64,000 nt of DNA from Corynebacterium atypicum. Lineage in GTDB: Bacteria; Actinomycetota; Actinomycetes; Mycobacteriales; Mycobacteriaceae. The stretch lies in the NCBI RefSeq assembly GCF_000732945.1, contig NZ_CP008944.1:2174263-2238262 (forward strand), written 5' to 3'. Shown here piece after piece: positions 1 to 8,322 of the stretch. A program made the translations under genes and the position numbers. The notes beneath the pieces are model-generated. The model had not been told where the DNA came from and made no database searches. It worked only from the letters and a program-made list of their open reading frames with translations. The first letter of the stretch is position 1, and every line of letters begins with the position of its first letter.

Positions 1-402
1 TCCTGGGCGTCGGAGGCGCTGTGAACCTCCCATATCTCCGTGGTTTGGACCACACTTTCGCACCCGTCGTCCGCGTCGTCGCCCGCGGTCGTCGAAACGT
101 CGGAAAACTGCTCTTCCGCCGCGCTCTCATCCGCGCCCCCAGGATCCGGAATCCGCGCCGCGACCCAGGTCCACCCGGCGTGCAATTCGCCCATCTTCAG
201 CCAGCGGAACTGCGGCAAATTGATGCGCCTGACCCTCCTCGGTGACAAAAGTCGCGTGGTCGGCTAGCCCATCGCCGTCGAGATCTGACACCACGGCCAA
301 GCCGTTGTCGGTATCCCAATAATCAACGCCCGCATAGCCGTAACCGTCGCCCAGGTCCTGGCCCCAGTCTTCTGTGACGAGGAACTCCCACCAGTGCGTC
401 AT
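1..402 (-). pseudogene. acidic D-rich hypothetical protein, apparently frameshifted, cut by window edge
   Basis: The ATG at 402 overlaps the TGA of the upstream gene (ATGA), so the two are probably translationally coupled. The first ~80 residues include a DLDGDGLADHATF stretch that resembles a calcium-loop-like Asp repeat. This frame ends at a TGA at 127-129. Just before it, the minus strand has five Gs (CCCCC at 136-140 on the plus strand). Removing one G joins the first part to a second open, equally acidic frame (ADESAAEEQFSDV...) that runs off the window without a stop. I infer a one-base frameshift, either real or a sequencing error. I do not recognise the family with confidence; the Asp-repeat style recalls corynebacterial DUF6802 proteins. 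Confidence 0.5.
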
Positions 403-1892
403 GGCCGCCAGCCTCCCGCTGGCCCACGATCAGCGCCCGCAGCGCCATCAGTACCACCAGCCCCACCGATCACCCCGGCAGCGCGCAGGTTGAGCCACCG
501 GATCCCGCCATGGGGGGCGGCTACACCCGCCCCGGGCGCCACCGCATGCGTGATCGCCTCCACGCGCGCACGCAGCTGGCGGCGGGCCACCCCGCGGCGG
601 TAGCCGGCCCAGCGCGTCGCCGCCACCGCCGCGCCTGCTATCAATCCCGCCGCGACTGCCCGCAGAGGCCCGACGCTGCGCGCGGCGGTAAGCCCTGCCC
701 CCAGGACAACGACGGCCAGCACGGGCAGGCATTCGCGCAGGAAGGCCCCGAGCCGGGCGGGCTCGCGCGCGGGGATAGGGATGCGCAGCTCCGCCGCGAG
801 TCTTTCGATCCGGGCGTGCCCGGCGCACGGATCCGGCAGTTGCTCGACGCCGCGCAGACAAGCGGCAGCGAAAGACTGCCTGCGCCGGCGCACCAGCTCG
901 GCGGCCCTACGCCAGCCCGGACGAGGGATCTCTGGCAGCTGGCCCCCGATCAGCCACTGGGCCAACTCCGCTTCGGAAACGACGGCGTCGACGAGCCCGG
1001 GGCTGGGCAGCGGGGCGGTGCTGAGGATGAGCGAGCCGGCGGCCAGCATGCTGATTTGCCAGAAGTTATCCAGGTCAACCTCCCGCCAACCGCCCTTCGG
1101 GGCGACAGCGACCACCGCGTCGGGCCGGGCGGAACTCGCAGAAGTGGCGGCGCCGGCCCTCCGCCAATCCGCGGCGGGTGCAGGATAGGCCGCAGGAGGC
1201 ACTAGGGTGGCCCCGGCGTGCTCGAGGCGCTGCGCGACGCCGCGGCACGCGCGCTTTTCGGGCCCCATCACCGCGACGGTGGGTGCCGCCCGGTCTCGCC
1301 CCAGCGGGTCATCGCCCGGGAACCCCCGAGCACCCACCTGCGATAATTCTGCGATCGCGCGCAGCTGCGCGGCGACGCCCCCCCCCCGCTCCCCGGCTCC
1401 AGGCTGGTGGACGCTTGGCGACGCCGCGACTCGGTACGCTGTGGCCCGAAGCTCGGCGGCCAGCAGGCGCGTCCGCACGGCGAGCAGGGCGTCTGGGTCA
1501 ATGGGGGTGCTGAGCAGGCGTTGGGTCTCTGTTGGCGAGTGGGAAGTGACAAAGAGCTGCGGGCCGTCGACGATCCGACCGCGGGCGGCTGCGCCCGGCG
1601 CCCCGGAACGCTCGATGATCACCACGTCGGCGGCTACACCGCAGGCCGCCGGCCAGGGGATTCTCCGGGGTCGCGGGGGCGCCTCGCACGCCGGGCCGGC
1701 GCTCTGGAGCCCGTGGGCGGCGCTGCGGCGGCCGCTACCGGAAAGTTGTGCACCCGGGCAGGTCACCGCGAAGCGTGCCGGCCCGGTCAGCTCCACCAGG
1801 ACGCCGGTGAGGTTCGCGGCGGCGGGGCACCCGAGCGGCCTGGCGCAGACCCAGTCCGCGGTGGCCAGAAAAATGTCGGGCACCTCAACCAT
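399..1892 (-). CDS. membrane-associated protein of unknown function
   Basis: 497 residues. The ATG at 1892 is preceded by a good ribosome binding site (GGGAGGAAAC), which fixes the start. The protein is rich in Ala, Arg and Pro. A hydrophobic hairpin of two helices lies near residues 385-430 (around VLAVVVLGAGL and VAAGLIAGAAVAA) and is followed by an Arg-rich segment, so it is probably a membrane protein with a large cytoplasmic N-terminus. A segment near residue 210 (VAVMGPEK) resembles the beta-strand before a P-loop but lacks GxxGK[ST], so I do not call a nucleotide-binding site. It is divergent from trmB and overlaps the next gene by 4 bp. In M. tuberculosis the equivalent place between trmB and pckA holds Rv0209/Rv0210, also of unknown function. 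Confidence 0.6.
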   Translation of the reverse strand: MVEVPDIFLATADWVCARPLGCPAAANLTGVLVELTGPARFAVTCPGAQLSGSGRRSAAHGLQSAGPACEAPPRPRRIPWPAACGVAADVVIIERSGAPGAAARGRIVDGPQLFVTSHSPTETQRLLSTPIDPDALLAVRTRLLAAELRATAYRVAASPSVHQPGAGERGGGVAAQLRAIAELSQVGARGFPGDDPLGRDRAAPTVAVMGPEKRACRGVAQRLEHAGATLVPPAAYPAPAADWRRAGAATSASSARPDAVVAVAPKGGWREVDLDNFWQISMLAAGSLILSTAPLPSPGLVDAVVSEAELAQWLIGGQLPEIPRPGWRRAAELVRRRRQSFAAACLRGVEQLPDPCAGHARIERLAAELRIPIPAREPARLGAFLRECLPVLAVVVLGAGLTAARSVGPLRAVAAGLIAGAAVAATRWAGYRRGVARRQLRARVEAITHAVAPGAGVAAPHGGIRWLNLRAAGVIGGAGGTDGAAGADRGPAGGWRP

Positions 1893-2045
1893 GTTTCCTC
1901 CCCCAAGGCTCCTCCCGATGGTGTTTGCTCCCCGCGAGCCCGCCCCCGGCTGCGCACGTCCTTTCTACCACGCCGCCAGCGCTCACGGGTGGGCCGTGCG
2001 GCAAAAAATTGAAAAGTCCGCGGCAGCCAGGAACAATCACGTGCT

Positions 2046-2882
2046 ATGTCTTCCCGGTCCACCCAGCCGCAGAATGCCGGCGCTGCACCTGCTTCCAGCC
2101 ACGAGCGCGCCCACGTGGGCGACTTGCCCGCAGGCCGCCCGCCCCAGACGCACTTCGATGACGGCCTGGACTATCCCCGCCTAGGCGGAGTCTCTTTTCG
2201 GCGCGGCACGCTGACGGAAAACCAGCACGCGCTGTGGGAAGAGCGCTTCGGCGAGCTCGGCACGGTGCTCACCGAGGATTCGGGGCCGATCGACGTCGAT
2301 TCCTGGTTCCGCCGCTCCGGGCACCCCACGGTGGTGGAGATCGGCTCTGGTACGGGCACCTCGACGGTGGCGATGGCCGCGCAAGAGCCGGATACGAACG
2401 TCATCGCCGTGGAGCTCTACAAGCCGGGCCTGGCCAAGATGCTCGGGGCGCTGACCCGGGCCGGGTTGGACAACATCAGGATGGTCCGCGGCGACGGCAT
2501 CGAGGTACTCACCCGCATGATTCGCCCGGGCTCGCTGAGCGGGGTGCGGATATTCTTCCCGGATCCGTGGCCGAAGGCGCGCCACCACAAGCGCCGCATC
2601 ATCCAGTCCGGCCCCCTGCATCTGATCGCCACCCGGCTGCAGCCCGGCGGGGTGCTGCACGTGGCCACCGACCATGCTGATTACGCGGCATGGATCGAGG
2701 AGCTTCGCGACGTCGAGCCGTTGTTGGAGTTTAAGGGCTGGCCGTGGCCTGAGGCCCCGATTTTGACTGACCGCCAGGTGATCACCAAGTTCGAGGGCCG
2801 CGGCCACCGCTTGGAACACGACATCCACGAGTTCACCTGGCAGCGGCGCCCGGCACCGGAGGCCACCGGGAAGCCTGCCTAG
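2046..2882 (+). CDS. trmB: tRNA (guanine-N7-)-methyltransferase TrmB
   Basis: TrmB uses S-adenosylmethionine to form m7G46 in the tRNA variable loop. The 278-residue product has a ~50-residue hydrophilic N-terminal extension. A Rossmann SAM-binding motif [12 protein letters not shown] follows near residue 97, then the family signatures [15 protein letters not shown] near residue 175 and [10 protein letters not shown] near residue 205. The core matches the usual length of ~220 residues. The ATG at 2046 is the start I prefer; a weak AGGA lies 13 nt upstream, and a later start within the extension cannot be excluded. The gene precedes the NYN protein and mmpL, the same order as Rv0208c-Rv0207c-Rv0206c in M. 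tuberculosis. Confidence 0.95.
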   Translation: MSSRSTQPQNAGAAPASSHERAHVGDLPAGRPPQTHFDDGLDYPRLGGVSFRRGTLTENQHALWEERFGELGTVLTEDSGPIDVDSWFRRSGHPTVVEIGSGTGTSTVAMAAQEPDTNVIAVELYKPGLAKMLGALTRAGLDNIRMVRGDGIEVLTRMIRPGSLSGVRIFFPDPWPKARHHKRRIIQSGPLHLIATRLQPGGVLHVATDHADYAAWIEELRDVEPLLEFKGWPWPEAPILTDRQVITKFEGRGHRLEHDIHEFTWQRRPAPEATGKPA

Positions 2883-2919
2883 CGGGTCGCGGGCGCGCGC
2901 ATGCGGAATAATGGCACGC

Positions 2920-3768
2920 ATGAAGCCTTCTTTTCATTCCGATGCGCATTCTTCTCATTCAGCTCCGCGGCCGCACTCCTCTATTTCCGACGCCGAGCCA
3001 GGCGCGCCCGGCGAGCACGAGGAGCCCGCTCGTGCCGGCCACCGGGAGCGAGGCGTGGCGTCGACAAGCGCGGAGCATGCACGTGGCGCGCGCCAGGACG
3101 ACCACTCGCAGGCTTCCGCCCACACCTACCCCTACAACCGGCAGGGCCACCCGGGCCCGCCCGAGCTGCTGCTCATCTGGGACGCCCCGAACCTGGACAT
3201 GGGGCTGGGCTCGATCCTGGGCGGGCGGCTTGCGCCCGATCAACGCCCCCGGTTCGACGCGGTAGGCCGGTGGCTCATCGCGCGTTCGGAACGCCTCAGC
3301 ACGGCTACCGGGGAGCACGTCAGCCCGGAGGCCACCGTATTTACTAACGTCGCTCCCGGCGGAGCGGACAACGTGCGGCCGTGGGTCGAGGCGCTGCGCA
3401 ATATCGGCTTTGCTGTCTTTGCCAAGCCGAAGACCAGCGAGGATTCTGACGTGAACCCGGATATGCTCGCCCACATCGCCCGCCGCAGGGACGAAGGCGT
3501 GCTGCGCGGGGTGGTCGTGGCCTCGGCCGACGGGCAGAACTTCCGCGAGACGCTGACTGAACTCGCCGGCGAGGGGCTGCCGGTGACCGTGCTGGGCTTC
3601 CACGAGCACGCGTCGTGGGCGGTCGGCGACGCCGGGCTGGAGTTCATTGACCTGGAAGATATCGAAGGCGTATTCCAGAAGCCGCTGCCCAGGGTCAACC
3701 TGGACAACCTGCCGGACGACGGCGCCTGGCTCGAGCCGTTCCGTCCGCTGACCGCGCTCAGCCACTAG
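2920..3768 (+). CDS. NYN-domain (PIN-like) protein
   Basis: 282 residues. After ~75 low-complexity, His/Glu/Arg-rich residues comes a NYN/LabA-like domain with the expected acidic positions: LLIWDAPNLDMG near 85, the TVFTNVAPGG strand near 145, KPKTSEDSDVNPDML near 175 and GVVVASADGQNF near 200. NYN domains are PIN-like nucleases, so an RNA-directed activity is plausible but not shown. I chose the ATG at 2920 over the in-frame ATG at 2911 because AATAAT (2907-2912) ends 7 nt before it, the spacing of a leaderless -10 box. The gene lies between trmB and mmpL, a position shared with Rv0207c of M. tuberculosis. Confidence 0.8.
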   Translation: MKPSFHSDAHSSHSAPRPHSSISDAEPGAPGEHEEPARAGHRERGVASTSAEHARGARQDDHSQASAHTYPYNRQGHPGPPELLLIWDAPNLDMGLGSILGGRLAPDQRPRFDAVGRWLIARSERLSTATGEHVSPEATVFTNVAPGGADNVRPWVEALRNIGFAVFAKPKTSEDSDVNPDMLAHIARRRDEGVLRGVVVASADGQNFRETLTELAGEGLPVTVLGFHEHASWAVGDAGLEFIDLEDIEGVFQKPLPRVNLDNLPDDGAWLEPFRPLTALSH

Positions 3769-3945
3769 CCGTGACGGAGCGCGCAACAACGTCCCATACT
3801 GTTATTAGTGTGAATAGAGTGACTACTGACCGCATCCGGGCCTATCGTATCGTCTAGGATTACCCTCCGTTACCCATAACTGCGACGCTATCCGTCGCGA
3901 CGGCGCGCGGGGCGGCTCGAACGCAAGTAAGGACCTGGAGGAGAC
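3769..3945 (+). promoter_or_regulatory. mmpL upstream region
   Basis: This 177-bp gap holds the mmpL promoter and ribosome binding site (CTGGAGGAGAC just before the ATG). It is locally AT-rich. TACTGTTATT at 3797-3806 occurs again, identically, upstream of the LGFP amidase at 29818-29827. TAGGAT at 3855-3860 is a possible -10 element, but I find no convincing -35 partner. Confidence 0.4.
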
Positions 3946-6510
3946 ATGTTTCACGCCTGGGGGCGCTTCGCCTACCGCCATCGCCGCTTGGTGCCGGTGG
4001 TAGTCATCGCGCTGATCGCGCTGTTATATCTCACCTTCGGCATCCGCCTCGACCAACGGCTCAGCCAAGAGGGCTGGGAGGACCCGCGCGCCGATTCCAC
4101 CATCGGCGCCGCCATCGAGCAAGATACTTTTGGCCGCGACAATAAAGGCGACGTCATTTTGCTCTATAGCGCCCCGCCCGGGGTGCTCGCCGATCCCGGC
4201 AACGCGGCCCAGATCTCCCGCGGCCTGGGCGACCTCAAGGCCAAGCACGCCGCGCAGATTGCCGGCATCACCAGCTACTTTGATACCCGCAACCCGCAGC
4301 TCATCAACGCAGATGGGACCAAGGCCTTCGCGGCCGTGTCGCTGGCCGGGGACGGCGAGCAAACCCTCAAGGACTTCCGCACCATCGAGGAGGACCTGCA
4401 CGACCAGTCGGGCCACCTGCCCCCAGGAGTGCAGGTCAAAGTGGCTGGCGCGACGGCGGTTGCCGACGCCCTCGACGAGGGCATGGCGAACGACATCGCC
4501 CGCGCCGAGGTGGTCGCCCTTCCTCTGGTGGGAATCCTCCTCCTCTTCGTCTTCGGCTCCGTGGTCGCCGCGGCCATGCCGCTGATCGTCGGCATTCTGT
4601 CCATCCTGGGCTCCCTGGGCGTGCTCTCCTTGCTCGCCGGGGTGGCACAAGTCAACGTCTTTGCCCAGTCCGTGGTCACCCTCCTGGGCCTGGGTCTGGC
4701 CATCGACTACGGGCTGTTTATGGTGTCCCGGTTCCGCGAAGAGCTGGACAAAGGCGTGCCGGTTCCACAGGCGGTGGCCACCACCACGGCCACCGCCGGG
4801 CAGACCGTGGTGTTTTCCGCCGGCATGGTGGCCGTCGCCCTGTCCGGCCTCATGGTCTTCCCGCAGGCCTTCCTCAAGTCCGTGGCCTACGGGGCGATCT
4901 CCGCGGTGGGCCTGGCGGCGCTGCTTTCTGTAACGGTATTGCCCTCAATTTTTGGGATGATCGGAAAGAACATTGACCGGTTCTCCGTGCGCCGAGTCAG
5001 CCGCCGCGGCCGCCGGCTCGAGGACACCTTCTGGTGGCGGCTGCCCGCCTGGGCGATGCGCCACGCCAAGGCCGTTACCGTGGTGGTTGCCGGCGGCCTG
5101 GTCGCCCTGACTATTCCGCTGGTCGGCATCACCTTCGGTGGGATTAATGAGACGTACTTGCCGCCCACCAACGAGACCCGCCAGGCGCAGGCCGAGTTTG
5201 ACCAGGAGTTTCCGCAGTTCCGCACCGAGCCGGTGAAGCTCATCGTCACCGGCGCGAACAACCAGCAGCTTGTCGACGTCTACCGCCAGGCCAACGCGGT
5301 GCCCAACCTCACCGGGCGGTTCAGCGCCTCGCCCATCCAAGACGGCACCACGGTGCTGTCCGCGGGCGTGACCGACCGCAGCCACAACGAGCAGGTCGTC
5401 GACAATCTGCGCGCAATCTCCGCGCCCGCAGGCGTGAAAGTCTACGTCGCCGGCACGCCCGCAATGGAGATCGAATCCATCGAGGCGCTCTTCGAGCGTT
5501 TACCCTGGATGGCCCTCTATATTCTGGCCGCCACCTTCATCCTCATGGCGCTGGTGTTCGGCTCGGTGATCCTGCCCGCCAAGGCCGTCATCATGACGAT
5601 GCTGGGCTTGGGCTCCACCCTGGGCATTCTGACGCTTATGTTCGTCGACGGCCTGGGCTCCTCGTTGTTCAACTTCACGCCCGGGCCGCTGATGAGCCCG
5701 GTCCTGGTGCTCATCATCGCCATCGTCTACGGCCTTTCGACCGACTACGAGGTCTTCCTCGTCTCGCGCATGGTCGAGGCGAGACACCGCGGGGAGACCA
5801 CGGACCGCTCCATCAAGTTCGGTACCGCGCACACCGGCTCGATCATCACCGCGGCCGCGCTCATCATGATCGTCGTCGCCGGCGCGTTCGGATTCTCTGA
5901 CATCGTGATGATGAAGTACATCGCGTTCGGCATGATCGCCTCCCTGCTTCTCGACGCCACGGTGATCCGCATGCTGCTCGTCCCCGCCGTTATGCACCTC
6001 CTGTGCGAGGACAACTGGTGGGCTCCTGCATGGGTCCGCCGCGCTTACCTAAAGATGGGGCACGGCGAGGCCCACCCGCAGCCCGCCCAGGCGGCCACCC
6101 CGCCGCACGCGGAGGCGTGGGCGCCGGCTCCGGAGGCTCCCGCGCCGCAACCAGCGCCCGCAAGTCGGGCAGGCGGGGACACAGCCGCGAGTTGGGTCGG
6201 CGGCGACGCGTCCGCAGGGGCCGGTAATTCGGCTTCAACGCGCGTGCGCCGCGACCCGGATCCCTGGACGGAAGACACCGCCCAGCCCGTGGATCCCTTC
6301 GAGGCCGTCCGCGGGGGCCGGACCGCCTCCCAGAACCGGCACCTCATCCCCTTTGTCAAACTCAAGGAGCGTCTCGACGCCGAGGCCCGCCAGCTTCCCG
6401 CGGCACCGCCTCGCGCCGGCTACCGTGAGCTCACCCACCGCCCTGACCAGGTACGCGGCCAGCAAGGCAGTACCCGCCCGCGGCCAGACGACGACCACGG
6501 CGGGCGCTAA
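3946..6510 (+). CDS. mmpL3: MmpL3-type trehalose monomycolate transporter (RND superfamily)
   Basis: This inner-membrane RND exporter moves trehalose monomycolate towards the periplasm using the proton gradient; the corynebacterial family members are called CmpL. The 854-residue protein starts with a cytoplasmic-side segment and TM1 (residues ~15-35). A periplasmic domain comes next, then TM2-6 with the proton-relay pair D-Y in GLGLAIDYGLFM near residue 252. A second periplasmic domain precedes TM8-12, which carry the matching D-Y in YGLSTDYEVFLVS near 600. From about residue 700 a hydrophilic Pro/Ala-rich cytoplasmic tail of ~150 residues follows. The start has a strong GGAGGAG site. Its position beside the mycolate condensation genes supports the substrate assignment. 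Confidence 0.92.
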   Translation: MFHAWGRFAYRHRRLVPVVVIALIALLYLTFGIRLDQRLSQEGWEDPRADSTIGAAIEQDTFGRDNKGDVILLYSAPPGVLADPGNAAQISRGLGDLKAKHAAQIAGITSYFDTRNPQLINADGTKAFAAVSLAGDGEQTLKDFRTIEEDLHDQSGHLPPGVQVKVAGATAVADALDEGMANDIARAEVVALPLVGILLLFVFGSVVAAAMPLIVGILSILGSLGVLSLLAGVAQVNVFAQSVVTLLGLGLAIDYGLFMVSRFREELDKGVPVPQAVATTTATAGQTVVFSAGMVAVALSGLMVFPQAFLKSVAYGAISAVGLAALLSVTVLPSIFGMIGKNIDRFSVRRVSRRGRRLEDTFWWRLPAWAMRHAKAVTVVVAGGLVALTIPLVGITFGGINETYLPPTNETRQAQAEFDQEFPQFRTEPVKLIVTGANNQQLVDVYRQANAVPNLTGRFSASPIQDGTTVLSAGVTDRSHNEQVVDNLRAISAPAGVKVYVAGTPAMEIESIEALFERLPWMALYILAATFILMALVFGSVILPAKAVIMTMLGLGSTLGILTLMFVDGLGSSLFNFTPGPLMSPVLVLIIAIVYGLSTDYEVFLVSRMVEARHRGETTDRSIKFGTAHTGSIITAAALIMIVVAGAFGFSDIVMMKYIAFGMIASLLLDATVIRMLLVPAVMHLLCEDNWWAPAWVRRAYLKMGHGEAHPQPAQAATPPHAEAWAPAPEAPAPQPAPASRAGGDTAASWVGGDASAGAGNSASTRVRRDPDPWTEDTAQPVDPFEAVRGGRTASQNRHLIPFVKLKERLDAEARQLPAAPPRAGYRELTHRPDQVRGQQGSTRPRPDDDHGGR

Positions 6511-6514
6511 GCCC

Positions 6515-7579
6515 GTGCCCGCAGGATCATCCGATCAGTCGGCCGCGCACGCCGCATCGACCCCGGCGGGGCGGTGGCGCAGGCGGCTTAAGCGGCTGGC
6601 TACCGACCCGGTCGCGCGCACGATTGTGGTCGTCGCCATCCTGGCGGCGCTAGGCGTTCTGCTCTACCGCAACACCGAAGTCCTCCAAGAGGGCTGGCAA
6701 TACCTGCACAACGCGGACAACCGATGGGTGGCCATCGCCGTGGTGTTGCTGGCCGGGGTCATGGTCTCGCAGGCGGAGATGATGACCGTGCTGCTGCGCG
6801 CCGCCGGGGTAGCCGTGCGCAGAAGCCAGGCCAACGTCCTCGGCCTGGCGGCCAACGCGTGGTCTGCGTCGCTGCCGGGCGGGCCCGCGATATCGGCCGC
6901 CATGATCTTCCGCGAGCAGATCACCTGGGGGGCTACCCCCGTGGTGGCCAGCTGGTACCTCGTGATCTCCGGGGTACTGGCCAGCGCCACCATGGCCGCG
7001 CTCGGCCTGGGCGCCGTCGTCTTCCTCGACGCGACCATCAGCCCCTGGTCAATCGCGGCCTCTATGTTCGTCTGCTGCGCGGTGTTCGCCGCGTTCCGGT
7101 GGGCCAGCCGGCACCCGGAGGCCATCGGCCGCTGGGCCGGAGCCGTCGTCCGTTGGTTCAACCGGCTGACCCGCGCTCCCGAGGACCGCTGGCAGGCCGG
7201 GATGGCCGAGTTCAGCCGCCAGCTCACCGCCGTCGACGTGCCGGCGAACCGGATTCTGCTCGCCGGCGCCTGGGCGCTGGCGAACTGGCTCTTCGAGGTC
7301 CTCTGCCTCTACGTCTGCTTGCTCGCCGTCGGCGTGCGCCCCACCGTCTCCGGCACCATCCTGGCATTCCTGCTGGCAAAGCTCGTCGGCCAGGCCCAGA
7401 TCACACCCGGCGGCCTCGGCCCGGTAGACATCGCGCTCGTCTCGCTTTTGGTTCCGCTCGCGCAGTTGCCCTCCGCCGCCGCGGTGGCGGGCGTCTTCGT
7501 CTTCCGGGCGCTCAGTTTCATCGGGCTCGCCGCGGTCGGCTGGATCGTCTTCCTCATCTGGTGGTGGCGGCGCCGATGA
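6515..7579 (+). CDS. flippase-like membrane protein (lysylphosphatidylglycerol synthase TM family)
   Basis: About 354 residues from a GTG at 6515, four bases after the mmpL stop. The same frame extends upstream into mmpL (GTG at 6425, ATG at 6353), so the start is uncertain. The protein has about eight transmembrane helices and the family pattern: SLPGGPAISAAMIFR, QAQITPGGLGPVDIALV with its conserved PGG.G turn, and a final hydrophobic helix ending WWWRRR. These are features of the UPF0104/LPG_synthase_TM group, whose members include lipid flippases and proteins of unknown role. It lacks the C-terminal aminoacyl-transferase domain of MprF. It is probably co-transcribed with mmpL, so a role in envelope lipid movement is a fair inference. 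Confidence 0.75.
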   Translation: MPAGSSDQSAAHAASTPAGRWRRRLKRLATDPVARTIVVVAILAALGVLLYRNTEVLQEGWQYLHNADNRWVAIAVVLLAGVMVSQAEMMTVLLRAAGVAVRRSQANVLGLAANAWSASLPGGPAISAAMIFREQITWGATPVVASWYLVISGVLASATMAALGLGAVVFLDATISPWSIAASMFVCCAVFAAFRWASRHPEAIGRWAGAVVRWFNRLTRAPEDRWQAGMAEFSRQLTAVDVPANRILLAGAWALANWLFEVLCLYVCLLAVGVRPTVSGTILAFLLAKLVGQAQITPGGLGPVDIALVSLLVPLAQLPSAAAVAGVFVFRALSFIGLAAVGWIVFLIWWWRRR

Positions 7580-7594
7580 GGAAGAATAGGGGCC

Positions 7595-7972
7595 ATGAAC
7601 CGAAAGCTTGACCTCAAGACCCTCGCCGGCGACCTTGCCGCGATCGGAGCGTTTGCCCTCTTCGCCCGCATCGCGCACCGCTCGGAGACGATGCCACTGA
7701 ACTTCCTCGGCTGGCTGTCCACGCTGTGGCCGTTTGCCCTCGGCGTCTTTCTGGGCTGGGGCATAGTGGCGCTTACCGGCAAAGACGCCCACGCGGTGCG
7801 CGGCGGGGGAATCGTCATCTGGCTAGTGACGGTGGTGGTCGGGTTGACCGTCTGGGGCATGAAGCACGGCCAGGTCCCGCACTGGTCATTTATGATCGTC
7901 GCCGGTTCCATGTCGGCGCTGTTGATGCTCGGCTGGCGCGGCGTCGCGACCGCCGTCAAGAGCCGCAAGTAG
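7595..7972 (+). CDS. DUF3054 family membrane protein
   Basis: 125 residues with four predicted transmembrane helices: GDLAAIGAFALFARIAH, LWPFALGVFLGWGIVAL, GIVIWLVTVVVGLTVWGM and WSFMIVAGSMSALLMLGW. The overall pattern matches the DUF3054 family of actinobacteria and archaea; no function is known. The ATG at 7595 follows AAGAATAGGGGCC 16 nt after the previous stop, so it is probably the third gene of the mmpL transcript. The same small membrane gene sits between mmpL and accD3 in other corynebacteria. Confidence 0.8.
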   Translation: MNRKLDLKTLAGDLAAIGAFALFARIAHRSETMPLNFLGWLSTLWPFALGVFLGWGIVALTGKDAHAVRGGGIVIWLVTVVVGLTVWGMKHGQVPHWSFMIVAGSMSALLMLGWRGVATAVKSRK

Positions 7973-8097
7973 CCCCCGGCACCAGCTCCCGGCTCGCCAG
8001 CAACCCCCGAACCGGCCGGCATGTCTCCCCCACGATCGGCTGCGCCGAAGCTGTGCCCGCGCCTGCGACAGGGCCCAGTCAGCCAGCTAGCTGGCCG

Positions 8098-8193
8098 TTA
8101 GTTTGCCAAAGAAATAAGCCGGGCCAGCTCGTTGAAGCCGTAAACGATCAGCCCGATCAGGTCGATAACGATGTCGATTGCGCTGCTGAGCAT
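8098..8193 (-). CDS. 31-residue hydrophobic peptide, candidate small porin/membrane peptide
   Basis: The ATG at 8193 has a near-ideal ribosome binding site (CGAGGAGAAGAC) directly upstream and a TAA stop at 8098-8100. The product begins MLSSAIDIVIDLIGLIVYGF and ends NELARLISLAN. It reads as one amphipathic-to-hydrophobic helix with Asp at 7 and 11, Glu at 22 and Arg at 25. Corynebacterial outer-membrane channel peptides (PorA, PorH, ProtX) are also very short, lack signal peptides and have this helix style, so a similar role is possible. I see no direct sequence match and infer this only from size and composition. It lies 130 bp downstream of accD3 on the same strand. Confidence 0.55.
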   Translation of the reverse strand: MLSSAIDIVIDLIGLIVYGFNELARLISLAN

Positions 8194-8235
8194 GTCTTCT
8201 CCTCGTAAATACGTGACAGTGCATGGTCGAGGCCC

Positions 8236-8280
8236 TCGAAAAGCGGGCCGTCATGAACGCTATCGATTCATCACGGCCCG
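8236..8280 (-). terminator. hairpin plus T-run downstream of accD3
   Basis: CGGGCCGT (8244-8251) pairs with ACGGCCCG (8273-8280). On the minus strand the stem is followed by GCTTTTCG. This is a good rho-independent terminator for the pks13-accD3 direction, and it precedes the small peptide gene at 8193. Confidence 0.7.
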
Positions 8281-8322
8281 GTATTACATGAGGGTCACCT
8301 GACTTGGCTCCAGCGCCGCCGG

